A stretch of 64,000 nt of DNA, taken from the NCBI RefSeq assembly GCF_000620465.1, contig NZ_JIBE01000003.1, positions 1,178,001 to 1,242,000 of the forward strand, given 5' to 3'. Positions 37,146 through 48,694 of the stretch are shown here, piece by piece (the stretch's first letter is position 1; every line of letters starts with the position of its first letter). A program made the translations under genes and the position numbers. Below the pieces are notes generated by a model. It worked only from the letters and a program-made list of their open reading frames with translations. It was not told where the DNA came from and did not search any database. This stretch comes from Ralstonia sp. UNC404CL21Col. GTDB taxonomy: Bacteria > Pseudomonadota > Gammaproteobacteria > Burkholderiales > Burkholderiaceae.

Positions 37146-37154
37146 ATTGCAGCA

Positions 37155-38345
37155 ATGTCCGACCGCATCGTCATCGCCTCAGCAGCCCGTACCCCGATGG
37201 GCGCCTTCCAGGGCGAACTCGCCAGCCTCACTGCCCCGCAACTCGGCGCCGCTGCCATTCGCGCTGCGGTCGAACGTGCGGGCTTGAAACCGGAACAGAT
37301 CGAAGAAGTCATCATGGGCTGCGTGCTGCCTGCGGGCCAGGGGCAGGCACCGGCACGCCAGGCCGCACTGGGCGCGGGCCTGCCGCTATCGGTCGGCTGC
37401 ACCACGGTCAACAAGATGTGCGGTTCGGGCATGCGCGCGGCCATGAATGCGTATGACGCGCTGCTCGCGGGCTCGGTCGACGTGGTGGTTGCGGGCGGCA
37501 TGGAAAGCATGACCAATGCGCCGTACCTGATCCCGAAAGGCCGTGGCGGCTATCGCATCGGCCACGGCATGATCTACGACCACATGATGCTCGACGGCCT
37601 GGAAGACGCCTATGAAAAGGGCCGCGCCATGGGCACCTTCGGTGAGGACTGCGCCGAGAAGTACGGCTTCACGCGCGAAGCCCAGGACCACTTCGCGATG
37701 ACGTCCGTGCGCCGCGCGCAGGAAGCGACCGAATCCGGCGCGTTCCGCTGGGAGATCACGCCCGTCACCGTGTCGGGCAAAGCCGGCAAGGGTGACGATA
37801 GCGTCATCGACACCGATGAAGGCCCGCGCCGCATCAAGGTCGACAAGATCCCCTCGCTCAAGCCCGCGTTCAAGAAGGACGGCACGGTGACGGCCGCATC
37901 GTCTTCGTCGATCAACGATGGTGCGGCTGCGCTGGTGATGATGCGGGAGTCGACTGCCAAGCAGCTGGGCATCACGCCGCTGGCGGTGATGCTCGGCCAC
38001 ACCACGCACGCGCAAGAACCCGGCTGGTTCACCACGGCGCCGGTCACGGCCATCGACAAGCTCTTCAAGAAGCTCGATTGGAACTCGGGCAACGTCGACC
38101 TGTTCGAGATCAACGAGGCATTTGCCGTGGTGCCGATGGCCGCGATGCACGACCTGCGCATCCCGCACGAGAAGGTGAACGTGAACGGCGGCGCGTGCGC
38201 GCTGGGCCATCCGATCGGCGCCTCGGGCGCACGTGTGATCGCGACGCTGCTGGGCGCCCTGCGACACCGCGGCGGCAAGCGCGGCGTGGCCAGCCTGTGC
38301 ATTGGCGGCGGCGAGGCCACGGCTGTCGGCATCGAACTCTACTAA
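37155..38345 (+). CDS. Acetyl-CoA acetyltransferase (thiolase)
   Basis: A 396-residue degradative/biosynthetic thiolase that interconverts acetoacetyl-CoA and two acetyl-CoA. The acyl-accepting Cys89 lies in NKMCGSGM, the His in NVNGGACALGHPIGASGAR, and the second Cys in SLCIGGGEA. All catalytic residues are present and length is normal. In the leucine pathway it would process acetoacetate-derived acetoacetyl-CoA; it could also feed PHB synthesis. It opens the second block of liu-region genes after the compound repeat; the SDR follows after 9 bases. Confidence 0.95.
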   Translation: MSDRIVIASAARTPMGAFQGELASLTAPQLGAAAIRAAVERAGLKPEQIEEVIMGCVLPAGQGQAPARQAALGAGLPLSVGCTTVNKMCGSGMRAAMNAYDALLAGSVDVVVAGGMESMTNAPYLIPKGRGGYRIGHGMIYDHMMLDGLEDAYEKGRAMGTFGEDCAEKYGFTREAQDHFAMTSVRRAQEATESGAFRWEITPVTVSGKAGKGDDSVIDTDEGPRRIKVDKIPSLKPAFKKDGTVTAASSSSINDGAAALVMMRESTAKQLGITPLAVMLGHTTHAQEPGWFTTAPVTAIDKLFKKLDWNSGNVDLFEINEAFAVVPMAAMHDLRIPHEKVNVNGGACALGHPIGASGARVIATLLGALRHRGGKRGVASLCIGGGEATAVGIELY

Positions 38346-38354
38346 GGCGCGCGC

Positions 38355-39068
38355 ATGACGAACGCAACATCGCGCCGCACGCGCACCGCGCTCATCCTGG
38401 GCGCGTCGCGCGGCATCGGCCTGGAAACCGTCACGCAGTACCGCGCGGATGGCTGGCGCGTGATCGCCACCGTGCGCACGCAGGAAGCCGCGCAGGCGCT
38501 GCAGGCGTTGGGCGCGGAAACGCACGTGCTCGACCTCACCGACCCCAACGCCGTCGCGGGCCTTGCATGGAAGCTCGACGGCGAAGCGCTGGACGTGGCG
38601 ATCTACGTGGCGGGCATCTACGGCCCGCGCACGCAGGGCGCCACGCCCGTCAGCCAGGCGGATTTCGATGCCGTGATGCACACCAACGTGTGGGGCCCGA
38701 TGAGCGTGCTGCCCGCCGTGCTGCCCATGGTGGAAGCCGGACGCAATGGTGCGGATGAGGCCGGCGGCGTGCTTGCCGTCATCTCCAGCCGCATGGGCAG
38801 CATCGGCGAGATGGAGAGCAACGGCGGCTGGCTGTATCGCGCGAGCAAGGCCGCGGTGAATGCCGTGCTGCGCGCCGTGTCGCTCGATACCAAGAACGCC
38901 ACGTGCCTGACCTTCCACCCGGGCTGGGTGCAGACCGACATGGGCGGTGCAGGCGCGGCCATCACGCCGCAGGAAAGCGTGGCCGGCATCCGCCGCGTGA
39001 TTGCCGGCGCCACGCGCGCCGACAACGGCGGCTTCCGCAACTACGATGGCAGCGTCATTGCATGGTGA
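38355..39068 (+). CDS. Short-chain dehydrogenase/reductase
   Basis: A 237-residue SDR of the CsgA/C-factor-like subgroup. The cofactor motif GASRGIG is near 17-23, YVAGIYGPR replaces the NNAG strand motif, and the active site is YRASK near 158. A D/NxxG-rich end (FRNYDGSVIAW) is typical of this subgroup. Substrate is unknown. It lies between the thiolase and an acyl-CoA dehydrogenase, both close by (9 and 10 bases), so it is part of the operon; it might act on a hydroxyacyl or aldehyde intermediate, which is only inferred from context. Confidence 0.88.
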   Translation: MTNATSRRTRTALILGASRGIGLETVTQYRADGWRVIATVRTQEAAQALQALGAETHVLDLTDPNAVAGLAWKLDGEALDVAIYVAGIYGPRTQGATPVSQADFDAVMHTNVWGPMSVLPAVLPMVEAGRNGADEAGGVLAVISSRMGSIGEMESNGGWLYRASKAAVNAVLRAVSLDTKNATCLTFHPGWVQTDMGGAGAAITPQESVAGIRRVIAGATRADNGGFRNYDGSVIAW

Positions 39069-39078
39069 GGCCGAAACA

Positions 39079-40209
39079 ATGCTGCTGACCCAAGAGCAAG
39101 AGATGATTCGCGACGCCATCCGCACCTTCGTGCGCGAGGCGATCACCCCGCACGCTGCCGCATGGGACCGCGATGCGACGTTCCCGAAAGACGTGCACCG
39201 CCAGCTCGGCGAGCTGGGCGCCTATGGCGTGGCCGTGCCGGAAGAACTCGGCGGTGCGGGGCTCGACTACCTGTCGCTGGCGCTGATCCTGGAAGAGATT
39301 GCCGCGGGCGACGGCGGCACCTCCACCGTCATCAGCGTGAACAACTGCCCCGTCTGCAGCATGCTGATGGCGTTTGCGAACGATGCGCAGAAGCAGCAGT
39401 GGCTCGTGCCGCTGGCGCGCGGCGAGATGCTGGGCGCGTTCTGCCTGACCGAGCCGCACGTCGGCTCCGACGCATCGGCGCTGCGCACCACGGCCGTGCG
39501 CGATGGCGACCACTGGGTCCTCAACGGCGTGAAGCAGTTCATCACCAGCGGCAAGCATGCCGACGTGGCGATCGTCATGGCCGTGACCGACAAGGCCGCA
39601 GGCAAGCGCGGCATCAGCGCGTTCCTGGTGCCGACCAACACGCCGGGCTACATCGTCGCGCGGCTCGAAGACAAGCTCGGCCAGCACTCGTCCGACACGG
39701 CGCAGATCGTGTTCGAAGACTGCCGTATCGCCGCCGATTGCCTGCTGGGTGAAGAAGGCGCCGGCTACAAGATGGCGCTGTCCGGGCTGGAAGGCGGGCG
39801 CATCGGCATTGCCGCGCAGAGCGTGGGCATGGCGCGTGCAGCCTTTGAAGCCGCGCTGGCGTACGCCAAGGAGCGCGAGAGCTTCGGCCAGCCGCTGTTT
39901 GCGCACCAGGCCGTGCAGTTCCGCCTGGCCGAGATGGCGACGCGCGTCGATGTGGCGCGGCAGATGGTCTGGCATGCGGCCAGCCTGAAAGATGCCGGCC
40001 TGCCGTGCCTGAAAGAGGCCGCCATGGCCAAGCTCAACGCCAGCGAGATGGCCGAGCGCGTCTGCTCCGATGCCATCCAGGTCTTCGGCGGTTACGGCTA
40101 CGTCAGCGACTTTCCGGTGGAGCGCATCTACCGCGACGTGCGCGTGTGCCAGATCTACGAGGGCACGAGCGATATCCAGAAAATCCTGATCGCCCGCGCG
40201 CTGGCGTAG
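39079..40209 (+). CDS. Acyl-CoA dehydrogenase (short/branched-chain type)
   Basis: A 376-residue FAD acyl-CoA dehydrogenase. The catalytic Glu is in the common C-terminal position (CQIYEGTSDIQKILIAR), unlike LiuA. CLTEPHVGSDASALRT and KQFITSGKHAD are FAD/substrate motifs; AIQVFGGYGYVSDFPVERIY is the standard helix. This fits butyryl-, short-branched-chain or 2-methylbutyryl-CoA dehydrogenase and would extend the cluster to isoleucine or valine intermediates. Start at ATG 39079, ten bases after the SDR stop. The HAD-family gene follows after 27 bases. Confidence 0.93.
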   Translation: MLLTQEQEMIRDAIRTFVREAITPHAAAWDRDATFPKDVHRQLGELGAYGVAVPEELGGAGLDYLSLALILEEIAAGDGGTSTVISVNNCPVCSMLMAFANDAQKQQWLVPLARGEMLGAFCLTEPHVGSDASALRTTAVRDGDHWVLNGVKQFITSGKHADVAIVMAVTDKAAGKRGISAFLVPTNTPGYIVARLEDKLGQHSSDTAQIVFEDCRIAADCLLGEEGAGYKMALSGLEGGRIGIAAQSVGMARAAFEAALAYAKERESFGQPLFAHQAVQFRLAEMATRVDVARQMVWHAASLKDAGLPCLKEAAMAKLNASEMAERVCSDAIQVFGGYGYVSDFPVERIYRDVRVCQIYEGTSDIQKILIARALA

Positions 40210-40236
40210 GCGGTCTCAACTCTCAACGCACCAGGC

Positions 40237-40935
40237 ATGACTGCAGTGACTTCCCCTGTTTCGAACCACCCGCGCTTTGACGCGATCCTCTTCGATTGCG
40301 ACGGCGTGCTGGTCGACAGCGAACCCATCGTCAACCGGCTGATCTGGGAGATGCTGACCGAGCTTGGCATCAGCATCAGCCTGGAAGATTCCATCCAGCG
40401 CTTCCTGGGCAAGGCCATCCGCGAAGAACTCGATGCGATTGCCGAGATGCGCGGTGCACCGCTGCCGCCGAACTGGCTGTCGACGTTCCAGGCGCGACGC
40501 AACGCGCTGCTCGAAGCCGAAGTGGAAGCCGTACCGCATATCGGGCACGCCATCGATGTGCTGTCCAGGCTCGGGCTGCCGATGGCCGTGGCTTCCGGCG
40601 CGGATCGCATGAAGGTTGAACTGCAGCTCAACCGCACCGGGCTGATCGAGCATTTCCGGCCGACCGACGTGCGCATCTTTTCGGCCACCGAAGTCGCGCG
40701 CAGCAAGCCCGCGCCCGATGTGTATCTGCTGGCCGCCAGCAGCCTTGGCGTATCGCCGTCGCGCTGCCTGGTGATCGAGGACAGCCCAACCGGCGTCACT
40801 GCCGGGCACGCTGCCGGCATGACGGTGCTGGCGTACGCCGGCCGCAACGCGCCCGGCCCGTTGATCGCCGCCGGTGCAACGCGCGCGTTTACCGACATGC
40901 GCGAGCTGCCGGAGCTGCCGGAGTTGCTGGCCTGA
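40237..40935 (+). CDS. HAD-superfamily hydrolase (phosphoglycolate phosphatase-like)
   Basis: A 232-residue HAD hydrolase of the beta-phosphoglucomutase/phosphoglycolate phosphatase subfamily. Motif I FDCDGVLVDSEP (about 19-30) has both Asp; motif II VASGAD; motif III Lys in RSKPAPDVYLLAA; motif IV VIEDSPTGVTAG. A helical cap lies between motif I and II. Phosphate ester substrate is unknown. It overlaps the following YchJ-like gene by one base (TGATG), so they are coupled. Its role in the liu operon is not obvious. Confidence 0.9.
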   Translation: MTAVTSPVSNHPRFDAILFDCDGVLVDSEPIVNRLIWEMLTELGISISLEDSIQRFLGKAIREELDAIAEMRGAPLPPNWLSTFQARRNALLEAEVEAVPHIGHAIDVLSRLGLPMAVASGADRMKVELQLNRTGLIEHFRPTDVRIFSATEVARSKPAPDVYLLAASSLGVSPSRCLVIEDSPTGVTAGHAAGMTVLAYAGRNAPGPLIAAGATRAFTDMRELPELPELLA

Positions 40936-41375
40936 TGCCTGCTGCACAAACCCGGTCCATCGGCCCAGCCGACGCTTGCCCGTGCGGCAACGGCGCCTAC
41001 GCGCGCTGCTGCGGCCCGTTCCACGCAGGCGACGCCGTGCCGGTCACCGCTGAACAATTGATGCGCTCGCGCTACAGCGCCTATGTGCTGGGCGATACGG
41101 CGTACCTGCGGCGCACGTGGCATCCATCCACCTGCCCCACCGACCTGGAGACCAGCGAAGCAGACGCCGCCGCCACGCGCTGGCTCGGCCTGGACGTCAA
41201 GCGCCACACGCCGCAAGACGCCACGCACGCGACGGTGGAATTCGTCGCCCGCTACAAGGTGGGCGGCCGCGCGCATCGCCTGCATGAAACCAGCCGCTTC
41301 GTCCGCCTGGACGCCAGCGGCGCTGAATCCGCCGAAGGCCGTTGGCTGTACGTCGACGGCACCTTCCCCGACTGA
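40935..41375 (+). CDS. YchJ-like SEC-C motif protein
   Basis: A 146-residue UPF0225/YchJ-family protein. The N-terminal SEC-C zinc motif [15 protein letters not shown] (about 16-30) is complete. A cystatin/NTF2-like domain follows, with [19 protein letters not shown] and [18 protein letters not shown]. Function is unknown; the zinc motif resembles the SecA C-terminus that binds SecB and ribosomes. It overlaps the HAD gene by one base and precedes liuB by 28 bases. Confidence 0.9.
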   Translation: MPAAQTRSIGPADACPCGNGAYARCCGPFHAGDAVPVTAEQLMRSRYSAYVLGDTAYLRRTWHPSTCPTDLETSEADAAATRWLGLDVKRHTPQDATHATVEFVARYKVGGRAHRLHETSRFVRLDASGAESAEGRWLYVDGTFPD

Positions 41376-41403
41376 ACCGCACCGACCTTCCCGCACTGCT
41401 GCC

Positions 41404-43011
41404 ATGCCGACGCTAGAGACCAAGCTGAACCCCCGCGCTGAAGACTTCAAGGCCAACGCCGATGCCATGCGCACGCTCGTCGCCGACCTGCGCGACAAGG
41501 TGGCGCGCATCGCCCAGGGCGGCGGTGACGACGCCCGCGCCAAGCACCTCGCCCGCGGCAAACTGCTGCCGCGCGACCGCGTGCAGCAACTGCTCGACCC
41601 CGGCACGCCGTTCCTGGAGTTCTCGCAGCTGGCCGCGTACGGCATGTACGACGACGCCGCACCGGGCGCCGGCATCATCACCGGCATCGGCCGCATCTCG
41701 GGGCAGGAATGCGTGATCGTCTGCAACGACGCCACGGTCAAGGGCGGCACGTATTACCCGATGACGGTGAAGAAGCACCTGCGCGCGCAGGAGATTGCCG
41801 AGCAGAACCACTTGCCCTGCGTCTACCTGGTCGATTCGGGCGGCGCCAACCTGCCGAACCAGGACGACGTGTTTCCCGACCGCGACCACTTCGGCCGCAT
41901 CTTCTACAACCAGGCCAACCTGTCGTCGAAGGGCATTCCGCAGATTGCGGTCGTGATGGGTTCGTGCACGGCGGGCGGCGCCTATGTGCCGGCCATGAGC
42001 GACGAGTCGATCATCGTCAAGGAACAGGGCACGATCTTCCTGGCCGGCCCGCCGCTGGTGAAGGCCGCGACCGGCGAAGTGGTGAGCGCAGAAGACCTCG
42101 GTGGCGCCGATGTGCACACGCGCCTCTCCGGCGTGGCGGATTACTTCGCCAACAACGATTCGCACGCGCTGGCGCAAGCCCGCAGCATCGTCGCGCACCT
42201 GAACCGCCGCAAGCCCGAGCAGGTGCAGATTCATGCGCCGGTCGAGCCGCGCTACGCGGCCGAAGAACTCTACGGCGTGATCCCGACCGACACGCGCAAG
42301 CCGTTCGACGTGCGCGAAGTCATTGCCCGCATCGTCGACGATTCCGCCTTTGACGAATTCAAGGCGCGCTACGGCACGACGCTCGTCTGCGGCTTTGCGC
42401 GCATCTGGGGCTACCCGGTGGGCATCATCGCCAACAACGGCATCCTGTTTTCGGAGGCGGCGCTCAAGGGCGCGCACTTCATCGAGCTGTGCTGCCAGCG
42501 CAAGATCCCGCTGGTGTTCCTGCAGAACATCACCGGCTTCATGGTCGGCCGCAAGTACGAAAACGAAGGCATCGCCAAGAACGGCGCGAAGATGGTGACG
42601 GCGGTGGCGACGGCGCAGGTGCCGAAGTTCACGGTCATCATCGGTGGCTCGTTTGGCGCGGGCAACTACGGCATGTGCGGCCGCGCCTATTCGCCGCGCT
42701 TCCTGTGGATGTGGCCGAACGCGCGCATCTCGGTGATGGGCGGGGAGCAAGCGGCCAGCGTGCTCGCCACCGTGCGCCGCGACGGCATCGAGGCCAAGGG
42801 CGGCCAGTGGAGCGCGGATGAAGAAGCCGCCTTCAAGGCGCCGATCCGCGACCAATACGAGCGCCAGGGCCATCCGTACTACGCCAGCGCACGCCTGTGG
42901 GACGACGGCGTGATCGACCCCGCCGACACGCGCAGCGTGCTGGGCCTGGGGCTGTCGGCCAGCCTGAACGCACCGATCGGCGACATGAACTTCGGCGTGT
43001 TCCGCATGTAA
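41404..43011 (+). CDS. liuB: Methylcrotonyl-CoA carboxylase, carboxyltransferase (beta) subunit
   Basis: A 535-residue carboxyltransferase that moves the carboxyl group from biotin to 3-methylcrotonyl-CoA, giving 3-methylglutaconyl-CoA. Family marks: [20 protein letters not shown], the two oxyanion/CoA blocks [17 protein letters not shown] (about 185-201) and [16 protein letters not shown], and the MCC-type [12 protein letters not shown] (about 166-177). Length matches MCC beta. It works with LiuD, encoded 3.6 kb downstream beyond the second compound repeat. A secreted-hydrolase gene separates it from liuC. Confidence 0.95.
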   Translation: MPTLETKLNPRAEDFKANADAMRTLVADLRDKVARIAQGGGDDARAKHLARGKLLPRDRVQQLLDPGTPFLEFSQLAAYGMYDDAAPGAGIITGIGRISGQECVIVCNDATVKGGTYYPMTVKKHLRAQEIAEQNHLPCVYLVDSGGANLPNQDDVFPDRDHFGRIFYNQANLSSKGIPQIAVVMGSCTAGGAYVPAMSDESIIVKEQGTIFLAGPPLVKAATGEVVSAEDLGGADVHTRLSGVADYFANNDSHALAQARSIVAHLNRRKPEQVQIHAPVEPRYAAEELYGVIPTDTRKPFDVREVIARIVDDSAFDEFKARYGTTLVCGFARIWGYPVGIIANNGILFSEAALKGAHFIELCCQRKIPLVFLQNITGFMVGRKYENEGIAKNGAKMVTAVATAQVPKFTVIIGGSFGAGNYGMCGRAYSPRFLWMWPNARISVMGGEQAASVLATVRRDGIEAKGGQWSADEEAAFKAPIRDQYERQGHPYYASARLWDDGVIDPADTRSVLGLGLSASLNAPIGDMNFGVFRM

Positions 43012-43040
43012 GCGGGCCGCCCATCGAACAGGGATCTGCA

Positions 43041-43985
43041 GTGAACAGCAACACCGCGCGAACGTGGCGCAGCGCCTTGGCAGCCGTTGGCTGCGCGCTG
43101 CTGCTTGCCGCCGCGCATGCGAGTGAAACGGCGCCGCCGGGCATCAGCGAGACCATCGTTGAGGTGCCCAAGTCTGCGGGCATCTTCACCGTCAAGCTGG
43201 AGACGACCGTCTACAAGCCGGCCGGCGACGGGCCCTTCCCGCTCATCGTGCTCAATCACGGCAAGGCGCGCGGCAAGGCGGCATTCCAATCGCGTGCCCG
43301 TTACAGCGAGCAGGCGGCGGCGCTGGTCGCACGCGGCTACGTGGTTGCCATCCCGATGCGGCAGGGGTTTTCGAAATCCGGCGGCGCGTATATCGGCAGC
43401 GGCTGCAACGTCGAAGCCAACGGCATCATCCAGGCAGAAGACGTGGTGGCCGCACTCGACTACATGACCGCGCAGCCGTACGTGGACCGCAACCGCATCG
43501 TCGTCATGGGCCAGTCGCACGGCGGTTTGACCACGCTGGCCTTCGGTACCATCGCCTACCCCGGCGTGCGTGGGCTGGTGAACTTTGCCGGTGGCCTGCG
43601 CAACGACACCTGCGTCGATTGGGAAGGCAATCTCGTGCGCGCCTTTGAAACGTACGGCCGCCAGTCACGCTACCCGTCGCTCTGGTTCTACGGCGACAAC
43701 GACAGCTACTGGCCCAAGCCGATGCCCGAGAAGATGTTCGCGGCCTACACGAGTGCGGGCGGCAAAGGCCGGCTGGTGGATTTCGGCACCTTCAGGGGCG
43801 ACTCGCACGGCATGTTCGCCAGCCACGCGGGGTTGAGCATCTGGCTGCCGCAGGTCGACGCCTTCCTGCGCGAACTGGGCTTGCCCGCAGGCCCTGTCGG
43901 TCCGGTCGGCCCAGCCAGCCCCACAGCCGCAGAGGCCTCCGGCGCCGACGACCCCAAGTCCGACACCAACAAGGAGCCGGAATGA
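43041..43985 (+). CDS. Exported alpha/beta hydrolase (dienelactone hydrolase-like)
   Basis: A 314-residue hydrolase with a signal peptide (RTWRSALAAVGCALLLAAAHA, residues about 8-28). The nucleophile elbow is GQSHGG (VVMGQSHGGLTTLAF), the acid is probably in WFYGDNDSYW, and the His in GDSHGMFASH. A Pro/Gly/Ala tail ends the protein. It starts with GTG 43041, set by AGGGA 6 bases before it. The gene sits between liuB and liuC and overlaps liuC by 4 bases (ATGA). A periplasmic esterase among cytoplasmic CoA enzymes is unexpected; it may release acids such as isovalerate from esters outside the cytoplasm, which is inference. Confidence 0.85.
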   Translation: MNSNTARTWRSALAAVGCALLLAAAHASETAPPGISETIVEVPKSAGIFTVKLETTVYKPAGDGPFPLIVLNHGKARGKAAFQSRARYSEQAAALVARGYVVAIPMRQGFSKSGGAYIGSGCNVEANGIIQAEDVVAALDYMTAQPYVDRNRIVVMGQSHGGLTTLAFGTIAYPGVRGLVNFAGGLRNDTCVDWEGNLVRAFETYGRQSRYPSLWFYGDNDSYWPKPMPEKMFAAYTSAGGKGRLVDFGTFRGDSHGMFASHAGLSIWLPQVDAFLRELGLPAGPVGPVGPASPTAAEASGADDPKSDTNKEPE

Positions 43986-44776
43986 ACACTTTCGAGACCC
44001 TCGCCTTCGCACAGAACGGCGCCGTCGCCACACTCACGCTGAATCGGCCTGACGTGCGCAACGCCTTCAACGAGACCGTCATCGCCGAGCTGACCGGTGC
44101 GTTCCGCGCGCTGGCCGATGAGCCCAGCGTGCGCGCCATCGTCCTGTCCGGCAACGGGCCCGCCTTCTGCGCGGGCGCCGACCTCAACTGGATGAAGAAG
44201 ATGGCGGGCTACTCCGATGACGAGAACCGCGCCGACGCCCTGCGCCTGGCAGAAATGCTGCGCGCCATCTACACCTGCCCCAAGCCCGTGATCGCGCGCG
44301 TGCAGGGCGACACGTATGCCGGCGGCGTCGGCCTGGTCGCCGCGTGCGACATCGTCGTCGCTGTCGACACGGCCAACTTCTGCCTGTCGGAAGCGAAGCT
44401 TGGCTTGATTCCGGCCACCATCAGCCCATACGTGATCCGCGCGCTGGGCGAGCAGGCATCGCGCCGCTACTTCATCACCGCAGAGCGTTTCTCCGCCGCA
44501 GAGGCGCATCGCCTGGGCCTCGTGCATGAGCTGGTGAGCGCAGACGCCCTTGACGCCAAGGTGGGCGACATTACCGCCGCGCTCGTCGCCAACAGCCCGA
44601 ATGCCGTTCGCGAGAGCAAGCGCCTCGTGCGTGAAGTCTCTGGCGCCGCTGTCAACGACGCCTTGCTGGCGGATACCGCCGAGCGCATCGCCGCCATCCG
44701 CGCCTCGGAAGAAGGCCGCGAAGGCGTGCAAAGTTTCCTGGGCAAGCGCAAGCCGAACTGGCTGCTGCCGGCCTGA
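43982..44776 (+). CDS. liuC: Methylglutaconyl-CoA hydratase
   Basis: A 264-residue crotonase that hydrates 3-methylglutaconyl-CoA to HMG-CoA. The oxyanion motif [20 protein letters not shown] is standard. The first classical Glu is absent ([12 protein letters not shown]), but the second is kept ([18 protein letters not shown]), which is the pattern I expect for LiuC-type enzymes. It is coupled to the preceding hydrolase gene by a 4-base overlap and precedes bioB by 43 bases. Confidence 0.94.
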   Translation: MNTFETLAFAQNGAVATLTLNRPDVRNAFNETVIAELTGAFRALADEPSVRAIVLSGNGPAFCAGADLNWMKKMAGYSDDENRADALRLAEMLRAIYTCPKPVIARVQGDTYAGGVGLVAACDIVVAVDTANFCLSEAKLGLIPATISPYVIRALGEQASRRYFITAERFSAAEAHRLGLVHELVSADALDAKVGDITAALVANSPNAVRESKRLVREVSGAAVNDALLADTAERIAAIRASEEGREGVQSFLGKRKPNWLLPA

Positions 44777-44819
44777 CCCGCATAACAACGAAACCACGCA
44801 TCACTTGAAGGAAGTCCTC

Positions 44820-45899
44820 ATGCAATCCACTCCACTGAACTTCGTGCCGAACGCCGCCAAGGTGCCGCCCACGCCCGGGCAGAATCCCAACGCCCGCTGG
44901 AGCCGCGAAGCCATCGAAGCGCTGTTCGCGCTGCCGTTCAACGACCTGCTGTTCCAGGCGCAGCAGGTGCACCGCGCCAACTTTGATGCGAATGCGGTTC
45001 AGCTGTCGACGCTGCTGTCCATCAAGACCGGCGGCTGCCCCGAAGACTGCTCGTACTGCCCGCAATCGGCGCGCTACGACACGGGTGTCGAGGCTGAAAA
45101 GCTGATGCCGATCGACGCAGTGCTGGAAGCGGCATCGCGCGCCAAGCAAAACGGCGCCAGCCGCTTCTGCATGGGCGCGGCGTGGCGCAACCCCAAGCCG
45201 CATCAACTCGACGCCGTGGCCGACATGGTGCGCGGCGTGAAGGCGATGGGGCTGGAGACTTGCGTGACGCTCGGCATGCTCAAGCAGGAACAGGCCGCGC
45301 AGTTGAAGGAAGCGGGCCTGGACTACTACAACCACAACCTCGACACCGCGCCCGAGTTCTACGGCGAGATCATCACCACGCGCACGTATCAAGACCGGCT
45401 CGACACGCTCGAACACGTGCGTGAAGCGGGCATCAACGTGTGCTGCGGCGGCATCGTCGGATTGGGGGAATCGGTGCACGAGCGTGCAGGCCTGATCGCC
45501 GAGCTGGCGAACATGGAGCCGTATCCGGACTCGGTGCCCATCAACAACCTGGTGAAGGTGGAAGGCACACCGCTGGCGGGCAACGAAGAACTGGACCCGT
45601 TTGATTTCGTGCGCACGATTGCCGTGGCGCGCATCACGATGCCCAAGGCGATGGTGCGCCTCTCCGCTGGCCGCGAAGCGATGGACGATGCGCTGCAGGC
45701 GCTGTGCTTCATGGCGGGCGCCAACTCGATCTTCTATGGCGAGAAGCTGCTGACGACGGATAACCCGGAGGCGGATGCGGATCGGAAGCTGCTGGCGCGG
45801 TTGGGGATGCGGGTGGAGGTGCAGGATCACATGCACCATGAAGCGCATGCTGGGGCGCATTCGTCGCATTGCCATATCGACATTACGCCTGCGGACTGA
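44820..45899 (+). CDS. bioB: Biotin synthase
   Basis: A 359-residue radical-SAM enzyme that inserts sulfur into dethiobiotin. The 4Fe-4S motif [10 protein letters not shown] is at about 67-76. Other blocks are [24 protein letters not shown] and the [2Fe-2S] Cys/Arg region ([20 protein letters not shown]). The C-terminus is His-rich ([16 protein letters not shown]), possibly metal-binding. It is placed at the end of the liuBC block, away from other bio genes. LiuD and the second carboxylase in this window both carry biotin, so co-location is logical. GGAAG precedes the ATG. The second compound repeat follows. Confidence 0.96.
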   Translation: MQSTPLNFVPNAAKVPPTPGQNPNARWSREAIEALFALPFNDLLFQAQQVHRANFDANAVQLSTLLSIKTGGCPEDCSYCPQSARYDTGVEAEKLMPIDAVLEAASRAKQNGASRFCMGAAWRNPKPHQLDAVADMVRGVKAMGLETCVTLGMLKQEQAAQLKEAGLDYYNHNLDTAPEFYGEIITTRTYQDRLDTLEHVREAGINVCCGGIVGLGESVHERAGLIAELANMEPYPDSVPINNLVKVEGTPLAGNEELDPFDFVRTIAVARITMPKAMVRLSAGREAMDDALQALCFMAGANSIFYGEKLLTTDNPEADADRKLLARLGMRVEVQDHMHHEAHAGAHSSHCHIDITPAD

Positions 45900-45949
45900 T
45901 GCTTTGTTGTGGGGGTGGGTCTTGGTTTTTTGTTGGTGGTCTGCTCCCC

Positions 45950-46507
45950 TTTCGTCCCCTGCCGGGGCCGACTCACTTTCTTTGTCTTGCCAAAGAAAGT
46001 AAGCAAAGAAAGGCGCGCCCGAGATGGCGAAGGATTCCTTGAATTTATGTCGCAGAGAGGGAGAGGAGGCAAACTCGCTTCGCTCAGACAGCCTCCTCTC
46101 TTTTTCCTCTCTGCAACAGAAATTCAAGGCGCCATCTAGGGCATCAACGGCCCCACCATCGAGACGCAAACGCAGTAGTGGGTACGCGGCAAGACGCGGA
46201 GCGAAGCAAGCAAAACCAGTTGGAGACGGCGAGCGAAGCAAAGCATCACACAGCAACAAGCAAGAGCCTGACAGCGCATGCACACCAGCGGTTTGGCCGT
46301 TGACGTTCCTGCCCTAGATGGCGCCTTGAATTTGTGTAAGCGGGCGGAAAAAAGAGGGAGGCTTGTCTGAGCGAAGCGAGTTTGCCTCCCTCTCCGCCCG
46401 GTTACACAAATTCAAGGAAGGGGTCGCCATCTCGGGCGCGCCTTTCTTTTGCCTACTTTTCTTTGGCAAGACAAAGAAAAGTAGGTCGTGCCCGGCAGGG
46501 TACGAAA
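45950..46507. repeat. Compound inverted-repeat element, copy 2 (about 560 bp)
   Basis: Same build as copy 1: outer arms 45950-46030 and 46424-46507, hairpin units 46022-46137 and 46316-46432 with AGATGGCG/CGCCATCT ends, and a core of 178 bp. Here the two variable hairpin centres are inverted copies of each other (46066-46095 and 46358-46388, one base different). A 19-base core segment (46289-46307) is the inverse of 36723-36741 in copy 1. A further CCCCGGCAGGGG follows at about 46531-46542 outside the arm. No transposase or credible coding frame. It occupies the gap between bioB and liuD. Confidence 0.92.
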
Positions 46508-46555
46508 CAGGGATGGACCAATACCGCCCGCCCCGGCAGGGGATGAAACAAGGAA

Positions 46556-46570
46556 TGCACCACAAGTGCA
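46556..46570. repeat. Conserved 15-base palindrome upstream of liuD
   Basis: TGCACCACAAGTGCA, identical to 37103-37117 and at the same distance from the compound repeat. CAGGAGA (ribosome-binding site of liuD) follows 11 bases later. Confidence 0.8.
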
Positions 46571-46599
46571 AAACCAAAACCAGGAGACGTAACAACACC

Positions 46600-48624
<2,025 letters not shown>

Positions 48625-48655
48625 CGGCTGTATGACGCCCGGACGAGGCCCAAGC

Positions 48656-48683
48656 GGGGCCGCCACACGCGTTGGCGGCCCCT
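48656..48683 (+). terminator. GC-rich hairpin after liuD
   Basis: Stem GGGGCCCGCC/GGCGGCCCC (48656-48665 with 48675-48683, one bulged C), 9-base loop, no T tract. Probably a weak terminator or transcript 3' end before the next promoter. Confidence 0.5.
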
Positions 48684-48694
48684 GCTACACTGCT

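Noticed and set aside
45909-46317. Short open frames inside compound repeat copy 2
   Set aside because: Same reason; both strands give similar low-complexity peptides because the sequence is palindromic.
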